Source of the DNA: Notolepis coatsorum
Lineage: Eukaryota; Chordata; Actinopteri; Aulopiformes; Paralepididae
Reading direction: 5' to 3'
Assembly: GCA_963971535.1 (NCBI GenBank)
Contig: OZ020593.1
Location: forward strand, 12,054,809-12,118,808
DNA: 64,000 nucleotides
Part shown: piece by piece, positions 1 to 11,732 of the stretch
Position numbering within the stretch: position 1 is the stretch's first letter
Layout of the letters: each line of letters starts with the position of its first letter
Made by a program: the position numbers and the translations under genes
The notes under the pieces: model-generated
What the model was told of the DNA's origin: nothing
What the model saw: the letters and a program-made list of their open reading frames with translations, nothing else
Databases searched by the model: none

Positions 1-99
1 TTTCACTGCCACACTACAGAAGGTTAACCCTTTACTATCACACTACCAACGGTAGTAAAGGGTTAACCTTCTGTGTAGTGTGGCAGTGAAAGGGTTAAA
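1..99. repeat. TTAA-bounded piggyBac-like solo-TIR inverted pair
   Basis: Units related to CCCTTTCACTACCACACTAC run inward then outward and end in GTGAAAGGG followed by TTAA. Same family as the clusters near 10.8, 12.4, 16.0, 42.9, 47.7 and 56.6 kb. The left end is cut by the window edge. Confidence 0.55.
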
Positions 100-164
100 A
101 GGTACCATATTTAGTATCTGTTCAACTATTTCTCACGAGGAATCTGTGGAACAGGGTGTTCAGT

Positions 165-600
165 TTGAAGATAAGATAAGATATTCCTTTATTGATCCCC
201 TTGCCTTGGGCGAAATTCTGGCATCATAGCAGCATGGGGGTACAGGTAGTAGAAGACATACAGGTACAGGTCACAGAATTATAGTACAGTGGAGAAGTAA
301 ATATAAAATAGAATAGAAAAGCAGTGTAAACAATATAACAAATCAATATAATGAACTCTGGACATGTGCAATATGGGCAATAAGGTGCGCGATGAGGGTA
401 TGTATGCCCTCTCAGTTATACTTGCCCTACAATAAATAGTTACAATATATAATCTAATAATAATCCAATAATCTAAATCTAATCTAATATATAATAATAA
501 AAAAAAAATGCTAAAATGCTAAATATATGATCTGATGAAGTATACAGTATTCACATAAGATATGCACAAGGTAGTATATATTGTCCTTTTCGGTGGGAGT
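165..600 (-). mobile_element. LINE 3'-end fragment with (GATAA) tail
   Basis: Begins with repeated agataag followed by ttattgatccccttg and catagcagcatggggg. Related sequence recurs at 16355-16680 and, reversed, at 23560-23775. This resembles 3' untranslated ends of fish LINEs with a short-repeat tail. The clade is not determined. Confidence 0.45.
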
Positions 601-956
601 CTACTAGGCTCCTAATCTAATTCTAATGATACATGTCTCAGCTCCTCTCTCTTGTATTGAGCAGGCATTTCTTTGGCACCAAACCCAAGACCCCTTTACA
701 AACGGGGCAGCACTACATTAGGTAGGTAGTGTCCCTGGCTCCAACGAGCAGAGCTAATTGATTAATTAAAGCTAATTGATCGCTTGTGTCCTCGGTGGTG
801 TGACGCCATAAAGGCCAAAACTTTTCTTCAGGTACGTTCAAGCAAAACGTACAAGACGTTGCTACCATGTAACATCTCCGGTCTCTCTTTCTTCATCTCT
901 CTTTTCTGTTCTCCCAGCTGTTAACGGACTTATCCTACAGAGTTATGCTACCGGGC

Positions 957-1411
957 TGCCTGAATTCTTTCCCCAATACATTTCCAGTTCCGTGTTCGCC
1001 TTCTGCGCTCTGATTGGCCACTGACGTTTCTGGTCATGTGACATGTGCACCCCAATCGTGTGACGGCAAGTTCTGCCACCGGTTAAGCTTAGGCACTCTT
1101 TCGAAGTTGGTTAAGGTTAGAGTTTGCCTTAGAGCAGGGCGATAGAACACCAGCCCTGATTCTAAACTCTAACCTTAACCAACTTCGAAAGAGTCGCCTA
1201 AGCTTAACCAGTGATAAACTAGGCGTTAGGTAGTTTGCAGGCTGTTAGACCCGGAAATGGGCAAAGACACAGCTCGTCACGCGATTGGGCGCACATGTCA
1301 CATGACCAGAAACGTCAGTGGCCAATCAGATCGCACCAGAAACGTCCGTGGCCAATCAGATCGCTGAACGCGCACGCGGAACTGGAAAATGTATTGGGGA
1401 AAGTATACACG
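957..1411. mobile_element. Foldback MITE, copy A
   Basis: Long inverted arms share the blocks CTGATTGGCCACTGACG, TGTGACATGTGC, GGTTAAGCTTAGGC and ACTCTTTCGAAGTTGG. Flanking 9-mers ctaccgggc and ctacctggc (8/9) look like a target duplication. The copy-specific tag CCCCAATACATTTCCA (971-986) returns in the right arm (1383-1399) with one extra base. Confidence 0.75.
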
Positions 1412-1756
1412 CTACCTGGCTAGCTAGGGAGTCCAGCAGTGTAACAGTTAATAGGGCCCCCCTCTCGATACACTACACTGTGCCGGTAAAAACAAGGGAA
1501 AACATATATCTTTGTTTGATTTTTCATCATTTAACTCTTCTGCCCCCTTAGCGACTATTTTGTGTTTTTTGCCTATATTTGTTTGTGTTTCTGTGTACAA
1601 CGATGGCTGTGTTGATTATTATGTCATGAAATTGTGTCCGTTTGCTTATTTTCCATATATTCACAGAATTTGAAAAGATTAGATTTTGAAACCCTCTAAC
1701 ACAAAAGTTAACAATATTTGCTTTCAAACCGTCCATAGTGGTTTATTTCTTGCCAT

Positions 1757-1966
1757 GGGGGTTAGGGTTAGGGTTATGGTTAGGGTTAGGGTTGGGGTTA
1801 GGGTTACCCAGACAGAAAGATTAGGAGAAGGTAAAATCTCATCCCTGTGCCCGTGCCCACCCCAACACTTGCTCAACAGTCCCCTAACCTAACTCTAACC
1901 CTAACCCTAACCCTAACCCCAACCCTAACCCCAACCCTAACCCTAACCCTAACCATAACCCTACAA
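1757..1966. repeat. Interstitial telomeric repeats in head-to-head arrangement
   Basis: About 52 bp of (TTAGGG)n with variants at 1757-1808, then about 75 bp of spacer, then about 80 bp of (CCCTAA)n/(CCCCAA) variants at 1885-1966 on the same strand. The two blocks are therefore inverted relative to each other. Confidence 0.85.
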
Positions 1967-2868
1967 ACGGAAATATTTGGAATCTTTGATAGATATGTTG
2001 AGTTAGGTTCATAGTGGTATTCATAAAAAAATAATTGGAATGAAATATTACAAATTAAGTTTTTTATGACCTTGAACGCGATGCAATCTTTTCATGCACT
2101 AAGGTGACAACTCTGCAAAATCGTTAGGGGGGCATAAGAGATAACGAGGACAAATCCACACTCCAGAGCGCCAAAAACCACACCAACACCAGGCGGCAAA
2201 ACCCGGTTTTTCATAAAACGAGACCTTCAAATAATTGCCGACCCATCCATCCGACAGCGGCATTAAAAAGGTCAGTCAATTTATTACAGCCCAGAGCCGG
2301 GCGGCACCGCACTGTCCCCCCACATTAAGAGAAAGCGTGCCATACAGCTGGACCCGGGCGGGGGGGAGGGTGGATGATACACCGACCGGGGGCATGATTA
2401 GCATGTCCGTGACCGTACCGCGGGGACGTGATTAAACTAAGATATGCTGATATGATATGAGAGATATTATGAGAACGCCGCGGACCGCTGGGCGCTGGAG
2501 GACAGACTTAACACTTGGACGGTTTCGCTGTTTTTTTCCCGCTGATGTGTTATGGAAGCTATTCTGGGGTAATGCTGGTGTGAGGCACGCTGGGAAATGG
2601 GGTCAGATGTTTTGTTTTTTGGGGGTTTAAATATTTTTATTTTATAAAAAAAAATTTAAACAAGGAGGAGGCAGGGAGGGAGATTAAATGATTTCATTTG
2701 GCAATAAGCTGCGGCGCTGGAAGCCCGTCCCGCGAGGAGTTCTGTGGGCTGATCCACCCAGCGGGAGGTAATCCAGACCCAACGCCCGTCTGACAAAAAC
2801 ACATCCACACACACATGCCGCTGTGCATAGATACACATGTACCAGCAGACATGTTGGCACGCACACAT

Positions 2869-2870
<2 letters not shown>
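1967..2870. other. tnpo1 intronic stretch without recognised feature
   Basis: No exon, intact element or strong repeat was recognised here. There is a G/C-rich patch around 2340-2420 and an A/T patch near 2620-2660. Confidence 0.4.
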
Positions 2871-3152
<282 letters not shown>

Positions 3153-3199
3153 ATGTCCAAATTCATGTCCATTGAATGAAGATGCATGAGACGTGGTTT

Positions 3200-3868
3200 A
3201 TGTTGTTAGCTGGGATGTGGTTAGCCGGGATGTGGTTAGCCGGGATGTGGTTAGCTGGGATGTAGTTAGCTGGGATGTGGTTAGCTGGGATGTAGTTAGC
3301 TGGGATGTAGTTAGCTGGGATGTGGTTAGCTGGGATGTGGTTGCTAGCTGGGATGTGGTTAGCTGGGATGTGGTTAGCCGGGATGTGGTTAGCTGGGATG
3401 TAGTTAGCTGGGATGTGGTTAGCTGGGATGTGGTTGCTAGCTGGGATGTGGTTAGCTGGGATGTTGCTAGCTGGGATGTGGTTAGCTGGGATGTTGCTAG
3501 CTGGGATGTTGCTAGCTGGGATGTTGCTAGCTGGGATGTTGCTAGCTGGGATGTGGTTAGCTGGGATGTGGTTAGCTGGGATGTTGCTAGCTGGGATGTA
3601 GTTAGCTGGGATGTGGTTAGCTGGGATGTGGTTAGCTGGGATGTTGCTAGCTGGGATGTTGCTAGCTGGGATGTTGCTAGCTGGGATGTGGTTAGCTGGG
3701 ATGTTGCTAGCTGGGATGTTGCTAGCTGGGATGTGGTTAGCTGGGATGTGGTTAGCTGGGATGTTGCTAGCTGGGATGTTGCTAGCTGGGATGTTGCTAG
3801 CTGGGATGTGGTTAGCTGGGATGTTGCTAGCTGGGATGTTGCTAGCTGGGATGTGGTTAGCTGGGATT
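3200..3868. repeat. 15-bp minisatellite (GTTAGCTGGGATGTG)n
   Basis: More than 40 units of GTTAGCTGGGATGTG, with interspersed GTTGCTAGCTGGGAT variants and a few C/T changes. The 241-codon frame across it (SWDVV repeats) is an artefact of a period divisible by three. Confidence 0.92.
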
Positions 3869-3997
3869 GGCCTAGTGGTCAGAAAAGGAACTCCACTGGA
3901 ATGGAAACCTTTAAATAGCTCTCTAGTTCAAACCACCTCTAGCAGTAACACACTACCACCACAACTGGAGAAATGACCCTGCTTCAAGGGGCGCAGA

Positions 3998-4055
3998 CGC
4001 ACACACACACACGCACACACACGCACACACACGCACACGCGCACACACACACACA

Positions 4056-4107
<52 letters not shown>
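3998..4107. repeat. (CA)n microsatellite
   Basis: Imperfect CA dinucleotide run with CG interruptions at the left end. Confidence 0.93.
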
Positions 4108-4109
<2 letters not shown>

Positions 4110-4139
4110 ACTACTACCACCACTATCTGAATCCCTTGT

Positions 4140-4790
4140 GCATGTGTGTATTTGCGCAGTTCTAAGCCCTCGGTCCACTTCTGTCCAATGTTTTCAAGCC
4201 ATCTATATTTATACACCTGCATATAACCCATATAACTCTGCATGATAGCATGTACAATAATGCTGTATATACCGTATATATATTTTTTTTTTATTCTTAC
4301 AGTAGTATACATATCTATCCACATCTGTCTGTACATGCCTAATAATATAATCCTTTTTACATATCTGTAGATACTATATCTATATCTGTACATATCCCTT
4401 ACCTACTCTTACTAGTTACGCTGCTGGCCAGTATGACTTACTACCATAGTGTGTTCATACCTGTATCACTGTACATACTAATACTACAACTCTGTACAGT
4501 ACATCTGATTAGCACTATTACTCAGTAGTATCAATTCATACATAATTCACCCTTCTTGCTGTCTTGTCGTACAGAACTTGTAAGTCGCTTTGGATAAAAG
4601 CGTCAGCTAAATGACTAAATGTAAATATAAATGTCATATATCGTATACCTAGCTAAAACACCTGTACATTGTATATTACTATTGCACTTGCAATACTGTT
4701 ACATTTGCACTCTGGTTGGATGCCAAACTTTATTTTCATTGTACTGTACATGTGCTGTATGATGACAATACATTTTAATGTGATGTAATC
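4140..4790 (+). mobile_element. LINE 3'-UTR fragment with SINE-like insert
   Basis: Sequence from tatttatacacctgcata through gctgctggccagta to the end ttgtactgtacatgtgctg and atgatgacaatacatttta recurs at 33440-34920. A 70-bp block at 4556-4626 (cttgtcgtac...gtcgctttggataaaagcg) interrupts it and recurs near 61221 and 53390. Typical of a LINE 3' end entering a short-repeat tail. Confidence 0.5.
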
Positions 4791-5160
4791 TAATGTAATG
4801 TAATGTAATGTGAGGTACTGTAATGTAATGTAATCTAATGTAATGTGATGTAATCTAATGTAATGTAATGTGAGGTACTGTAATGTAATCTAATGTACTG
4901 TAATGTAATGTACTGTAATGTAATGTAATATACTGTAATGTAATGTACTGTAATGTAATGTAATGTAATGTAATGTGAGGTACTGTAATGTAATGTAATC
5001 TAATGTAATGTGATGTAATCTAATGTACTGTACTGTAATCTAATGTACTGTACTGTAATCTAATGTACTGTACTGTAATCTAATGTAATCTAATGTACTG
5101 TACTGTAATGTAATGCAATGTGAGGTAATGTAATGTAATGTAGTGTGAGGTCATCTCTGT
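4785..5160. repeat. TAATG pentanucleotide-derived array
   Basis: Long degenerate array of TAATG with TAATC, TACTG and TGAGG variants. It runs straight into the duplicated tnpo1 exon-end units. Confidence 0.85.
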
Positions 5161-5325
5161 GTCCTCACCTCACAGGTGTTGTAGTCCTCAGTAATGTAGT
5201 GTAATGTAATGTGGGGTCATCTCGTCGTCCTCACCTCACAGGTGTTGTAGTCCTCAGTAATGTAATGTAATGTAGTGTGAGGTCATCTCTCTGTGTCCTC
5301 ACCTCACAGGTGTTGTAGTCCTCAG
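5155..5325 (-). promoter_or_regulatory. tnpo1: Triplicated 5' splice site of tnpo1 exon 5
   Basis: On the minus strand, CTGAGGACTACAACACCTGT followed by GAG|GTGAGGAC occurs three times. Donors follow bases 5303 (native), 5235 and 5169, spaced 68 and 66 bp. The extra copies add 68 or 134 nt, neither a multiple of three, so their use would shift the frame. Confidence 0.85.
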
Positions 5326-5409
5326 AGTCCAGCAGCAGACACAGTTTGGGCAGCAGCTCCGGCCAGTTCTGCAGTTCCCCCTTGGAGGCGATGGTGGTGA
5401 TGAGGATCC
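5303..5409 (-). CDS. tnpo1: tnpo1 coding exon ([16 protein letters not shown]...DYNTCE)
   Basis: 107 nt with acceptor gcctccgcag and donor GTGAG|GTGAGG. It encodes 35 full codons ending in CE, phase 0. Two extra copies of its last ~23 nt plus donor follow at 5235 and 5169 inside the TAATG-rich intron start. It is the last tnpo1 exon recognised in the window. Confidence 0.92.
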
Positions 5410-8400
5410 CTGCGGAGGCAGAGATGAGGATGAGGATCCCACGAGGCCAGGCTGCAGCGGACATGTCCCCCTCAAAGATGTACATCTAATGTACAGTTCC
5501 CTCCCCCTCGTATGTATATATTTACTGTTAGGATCTCGGTTTAACAGTACTGTATATTTGCATATCTTGTATGTTGTATGTCACAACTCACAAATGGAAC
5601 AGTACTGTATATCTGTTCTGGATGTCGTGTACATGTCATGAGTGTCATGATTATTAGATTAGATGATTAGATTAGATTTTTATATCCGTATCTATCTGTA
5701 TGTTGTGTATGTCATAAATGTCATTATGAATTGAAAATGGGGGACCCTGATGTAAACAAGACGAACGTCTTTCTCTGGTCTGCATCCCCTTAACAATTGT
5801 GTGTATTGAGCTGTACTGTACTGTACACATCCTGCAATCTGTTAATTAAAGTTTTCAATCAATCAATCAATATAGCTAATATGAAACTCTCCAAAAGAGG
5901 TAAAAAAATAACAAAAGAACAAGGGGGTCAAAACATTAAATATATCCTTCTTACCTGTAACTATATATAATAATACAGGAGAATAAATATCTGAAAGCGA
6001 TACAGAACGCCTGAGAGCCTCACTGCATTACTGCAGTGGGTACCTGAACGTTGTCTTTTCCTTTACATAAATAAAGTAATTTCCACCATGAATTGATGTA
6101 GAAAAGGCACAAATTGGTGCATAAAGGTACAAGAGAATGCAGGAAATGAAATCTAAATGTCCTGGGGGAGGACCACCAGACCCCCCTCCCCCGATGTAGA
6201 AACGAGGGTTAGATACCAAAGGTTTTTCCCTGACGACCCACTGCAATATCAGACAGGCCCACCGCAAATACATTCACCCAGACTCATATAATAACAACAC
6301 ATTAATAATGAATGTCCACCGTGTGTATATTGCCCATTGCAGCTCGCCACCAACACAGATAACCTGGGACCTGATCGCCTGGTAATCGGAAGGTTCCCGG
6401 TTGCGTCAATACTTTTACCAACTACCCTCCAGTTCGCGTTCTGCGATCTGATTGGCCACTGACGTTTCTGGTCATCGTGTGACATCTGCGCCAATCGTGT
6501 GACGCCTGTTCCTGCGCCTATTTCCGCCTCGAACAGCCTGCACAAACTACCTAACGCCTAGTTTATCACTGGTTAAGCTTAGGCACTCTTTCGAAGTTGG
6601 TTAAGGTTAGAGTTTGTCTTAGAGCAGGGCGATAGAACACCAGCCCTGATTCCAAACTCTAACCTTAACCAACTTCGAAAGAGTCGCCTATAAGCTTAAC
6701 CAGTGATAAACTAGGCGTTAGGTAGTTTGCAGGCTGTTCGAGGCGGAAATAGGCGCAGAAACAGGCGTCACACGATTGGCGCACATGTCACATGACCAGA
6801 AACGTCAGTGGCCAATCAGATCGCTTCCCGGTTCGATCCTCCTGCTCCTCCCCCGGGCGGCGTGACAAAGAGTCCTTGAGCGAGACACTTAACCCCGAGC
6901 ACCTTGCTGCCCGGTCGCCTCTGACGTCGGTGTGAGAATGTGAGGCGTACGTTGGATGAAAAGGCGACATATAAAATGTGGTGCATGTACTCTGCTGCGT
7001 GTGAGCCACTGCCGCTCCCGCCATCAGCCACGCGAGCCACGCATCCAATGCGTCTAACGTGCTGCACGTCCTCGCCATCCCTGTACGACGTCCAAGTCAC
7101 GGTGAAAACCTAAACTGACGTTAGCTGCTGCTGACGTTAACTAAACTGGTCCCAGAACAGTTCAACTAACCCTGGAGCAGACGACCTCAACCACCTATAA
7201 TCCCCCTCAGACCAATCACGCATCTTTCCTTGACATCTTTCTCTGGAACCCCACTGGAAATAAGAACCTAACGTTTTATATAGTGATTTTATGCCAAAAC
7301 GCTTTTGAAACATATACCTCATATATTCAGTCACTCACCCACTCACTCACTCACTCACACGCACCCGCGGCGGAAGCATCCGTGCCAACCGGCTCGACGG
7401 GATATCTGGTATGTCATAAATGTATAGATGTAGCAGTACTGTCTATCTGTATGTCATAATATGTCCTGATGAATTGAAAATGGGGGACCCTGATGTAAAC
7501 AAGACGAAAGTCTTTCTCTGGTCTGCATCCCCTTAACAATTGTGTGTATTGAGCTGTACTGTACTGTACCCATTCTGCAATCTGTTAATAACATTGTCAA
7601 TCAATCAATCAGCAGTTAGGGGCTCAGTGTCTCGCTCAAGGACACTTTATAATATTTTATTTTCAGCTTTTATAGTTTCACAAACACACATCAAGACAAA
7701 TCACAAACACAAAGATAATAAAAAATAAATAAAAAGAACACAAACAGTATGTTGCCAGACACTGTCACATCAATGAACAAACATACACCATGTCATATGC
7801 TATACACTAAGGACGCAAGGGGCTGATTCTCTGACATATATACACATACATATATATATACATATATGTCACACATACATAGTAGTGTTGTCGAAAATAT
7901 CGAAAAATCGACACATATCGATTCTGAATACCCAAAACTGTTTCAATACTAATTTCCCGAAATATCGACACCTAATCATTTATAAAAAAAAGATAAAATA
8001 AAAAAAAAAGGAAGTTGCATTGTTCACTTCAATACCCGCAATAGTACAGCAGTCCACACACACACATGTGCATTCAGTTAAGTCGGAACATGACTGCAAT
8101 ACAAACAGTTCAGCCCGTCAGGCACATGCATCGCTCAAGGACACTTGAGTGGCTCAGGAGGTAGAGCGGTCGTCTGGTAATCGGAAGGTTCCCGGTTCGA
8201 TTCTCGCTCCTCCCGGGCAGCGTGGTCGTCCCCGCTATCTACTGCTTGAATACACCGTGGGAGCAGTGTCTCCCTCCCTTCCACCACATTGACCTTTTGT
8301 TTGTGCTAGATATAGTAATAAATATATCATTTTGGTTTAAACTTGACCGTTGGTGTCTGTGTTCCCTTTATGTTGCTTCCCTCTGAGCCAGGGTCGTAAC

Positions 8401-9247
8401 AATGGGTGAATGTTGTAAAGCGCCTTGGATAAAGGCGCTATATAAATGCACCATTTACTTCCAACACACTGCCGAGAGGAGCTGGGATCGAGCCGGGAAC
8501 CTTAAGATTACCAGACGACCGCTCTGCCTCCTGAGCCACCGCTAGGGGTGGGGGAAAAAAATCGAAACGTAGTAGTATCGCGATACTTTGCGTGGCGATA
8601 CTGTATCGATATTTAATTATTCATAAAAAAAATTTAAATAATTTTTTTTTTTTTTTTTTTTTGTATAAGGAAGTTGCATTGTTCATTTCAATACCTGTAA
8701 TAGTACAGTAGTCCACACACACATGTGCATTCAGTTAAGTTGGAATATGACTGTAATACAAACAGTTCAGTTTCTCAGGTACATCTGTCTGCTTGAGAAA
8801 ATACCATGTTCTGCAATAAAAATTATTGAAGTGAGATGAACAGACTGAACTTTATTTTATTAGATAAAACATGTTGACAGTTTTACTTTGCAGTAAAAAA
8901 AAATAAATAAAAGAATTTGATAAAAAAATAAAAGAAATCGCAATGTTCGCGATATATCGATAGTATCGCGGCTCAAGTATCGCGAGATCTCTAGCGATTC
9001 CCACCCCTAGCCACCGCTGCTACAAAGCTGCTAATAAAAGGGAAACATGCCTCTGAATTCTTCTGAAGACCAGCTGTCTGCTGTCTGCTGTCTGCTGTCT
9101 GCTGTCTGCTGTCTGCTGTACCCAAGCTGTCTACTGTACCCAAGCTGTCTGCTGTCTGCTGTACCCAAGCTGTCTGCTGTCTGCTGTCTGCTGTACCCAA
9201 GCTGTCTGCTGTACCCAAGCTGTCTGCTGTACCCAAGCTGTCTGGTA

Positions 9248-9284
<37 letters not shown>

Positions 9285-10203
9285 CGATTTATTTATATAG
9301 CACATTTAACATGACACGTGTCAACCAAAGTGCTGTACAGAGGGTAGATACACAGATACATCTAGACAACAATCACACTCCATTGTATGGGAGGGCACAC
9401 AGGCAAACACACAGGAAAACAGGGCATGAGTCAGTGAACGGGAAAGGCTAGTAGGTAGAAGTGGGTTTTGAGCCTAGATTTGAAGGCATCTATCGAGGGG
9501 GCAAGCCTAATGGAGGTGGGGATGCTGTTCCACAGTTCATGGGCTGCGACAGCAAAGGCACGGCCCCCCCTGAGCTTGAGGTTAGACCTCCGGACTGTCA
9601 GGAGCCTCTGATCGGCTGACCTGAGGGACCTGGTGTTGGAATAGGGGGATAGGAGGTCTGAGATGTAGGAGGGGGGGGGGGTGACCATTAAGGGCTTCAT
9701 GTCAAAGCAGGCTTCATCTGTCCCTGTTTTAAAAGATGTTTGCAGTGAAAGCTTGGGGCGAGCTTAGAAACAGACGCATCATTGTCTGATGTGTGATCGC
9801 CCGGTGCTCTATTCCTCTGTTCCACTGTGTGTGTGTAAACGGTAAATGGTGCATTGATATAGCAGCTTTTATCCAAAGCGCTTTACAATTTTGTCGGTCA
9901 CATTTACCCACTCACTCACTCACACATTCACAAACCCAGACGGTAACCTTGCACACTGCACTTAAATAAATAACTTGCGTTTGCTATTTTATTGAAATGA
10001 TGTTTCTAAGTGGCTTATTGCACGTAGCACCACTCAGCACCATTCAATTGGTTTGCGATGACCAATCGAATCGTCTCATCATCACCCAGATCGGTGATGA
10101 TGTCGTATGTTGCTTGGCAACCAGATCCCTCCGTGTTCCTCACAGAGCTGCATTGCCACGGTAACACCGGAGCGAGCGTCGGTGAACTTCCAAAAGGGTT
10201 CGT

Positions 10204-10270
<67 letters not shown>

Positions 10271-11481
10271 AGACACAGCATCTAACCTCCCTGTGACCTG
10301 TGCTGCACAGAGATGTAGGGCTGTTCAACAGGCAGCTTTATCCGAATCTAAGTAATGTCACACAGCGGCTGACGGGATGTGCATTTAGTGCAAAGACGTT
10401 TGCTTTTTTTTTGTCTGAAGGTTAATATGGAAGAGGATATATTGTAAAAAAGGAGAAAATTAAACGATAATCGCAAGCGTACAAAACAAGTGCTATTATC
10501 TCATAATATTAATCGCACACAATCACATGATTATTGGATTACTGCAGCGGCAGCCGTCGTTAGGATTAGATTGTGCACATGCAGAACTCTGCGTGTCACA
10601 ATAGCAGGTCTACACGCAGCGGATCAGGAATTCATAGGGCCTCTTATTTTCCGTTTTTGCAGAAATGACGCACGGAATCGCTGGAATTCCGCTTTTAAAA
10701 ATCCAACTTTCAAAATCCAAATAAACGCGTTTGAATTGTGAGCTTTTGGGTAAACAAGCTACAACACACTACAACATTTATTTCCTTTTAACCCTTTCAC
10801 TACCACACTACAGAAGGTTAACCCCCGTCACTGGTGTGGTAGTGAAGGGGTTAACCTTCTGTAGTGTGGTTGTGAAAGCGTTAACCTTCTGTCGTGTGGC
10901 AGTGAAAGGGTTATCCTTCTGTAGTGTCGCTGTGAAAGGGTTAACCCTTTGGTACGTGTGGTAGTGAAAGGGTTAAGGAATTATTGCCGCGATAAGATGA
11001 ACAGAAAACACAATTCTACACCGAGACACCGGCTGCGTTCACACTGTCGGCCACACTGTGCTCAATTCTGATTTATTGCTCGGATCAGATTTTTTTTGTT
11101 TGGTTGTCCACATTGTTGTTGTTTTTTTAAACTGTGGCCAAGATCAGATTCCAGTGTGAACCGGTCACATGCTCCTGAACTGACCCGCATGGCGCAAATT
11201 AACAATAAAGATGACGTATGTAAACATGGAGGACACTGAAGTCACAGTTTATGGTTTCATTTATAAAGTTGATGAGCAGCCAGCTAATTCATAAGCAGAT
11301 GATAATGGGGGCGAGGAGGAGGGGAAAGATGCTCTTTCAATATGCTTTCAAACACAAGACCGGTTATGAGACATCCCCTCAAGTTTTGCTCGGACTAAAG
11401 TATCGCCCCGAATACTAAACACCTCACTGTCCCTCCACTGACCAGATAATACATACAATATTATTATTATTATTATTATAA

Positions 11482-11571
<90 letters not shown>

Positions 11572-11658
11572 TATTATTATTATAATTATTATTATTATTA
11601 CATATGAAAAGAATAATTTGATATGTGTGTGACTGTGTATACTGTATATATATATAAA

Positions 11659-11732
<74 letters not shown>

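Noticed and set aside
3193..3918. 241-codon frame of SWDVV/SWDVA repeats
   Set aside because: Translation of a 15-bp minisatellite whose period is divisible by three; no start context, no homology, no splice partners.
10015..10328. Possible exon in minus-strand frames near a (CA)n tract ([14 protein letters not shown]...)
   Set aside because: No recognised family, no clear splice sites tied to tnpo1, and the frame depends on the microsatellite.
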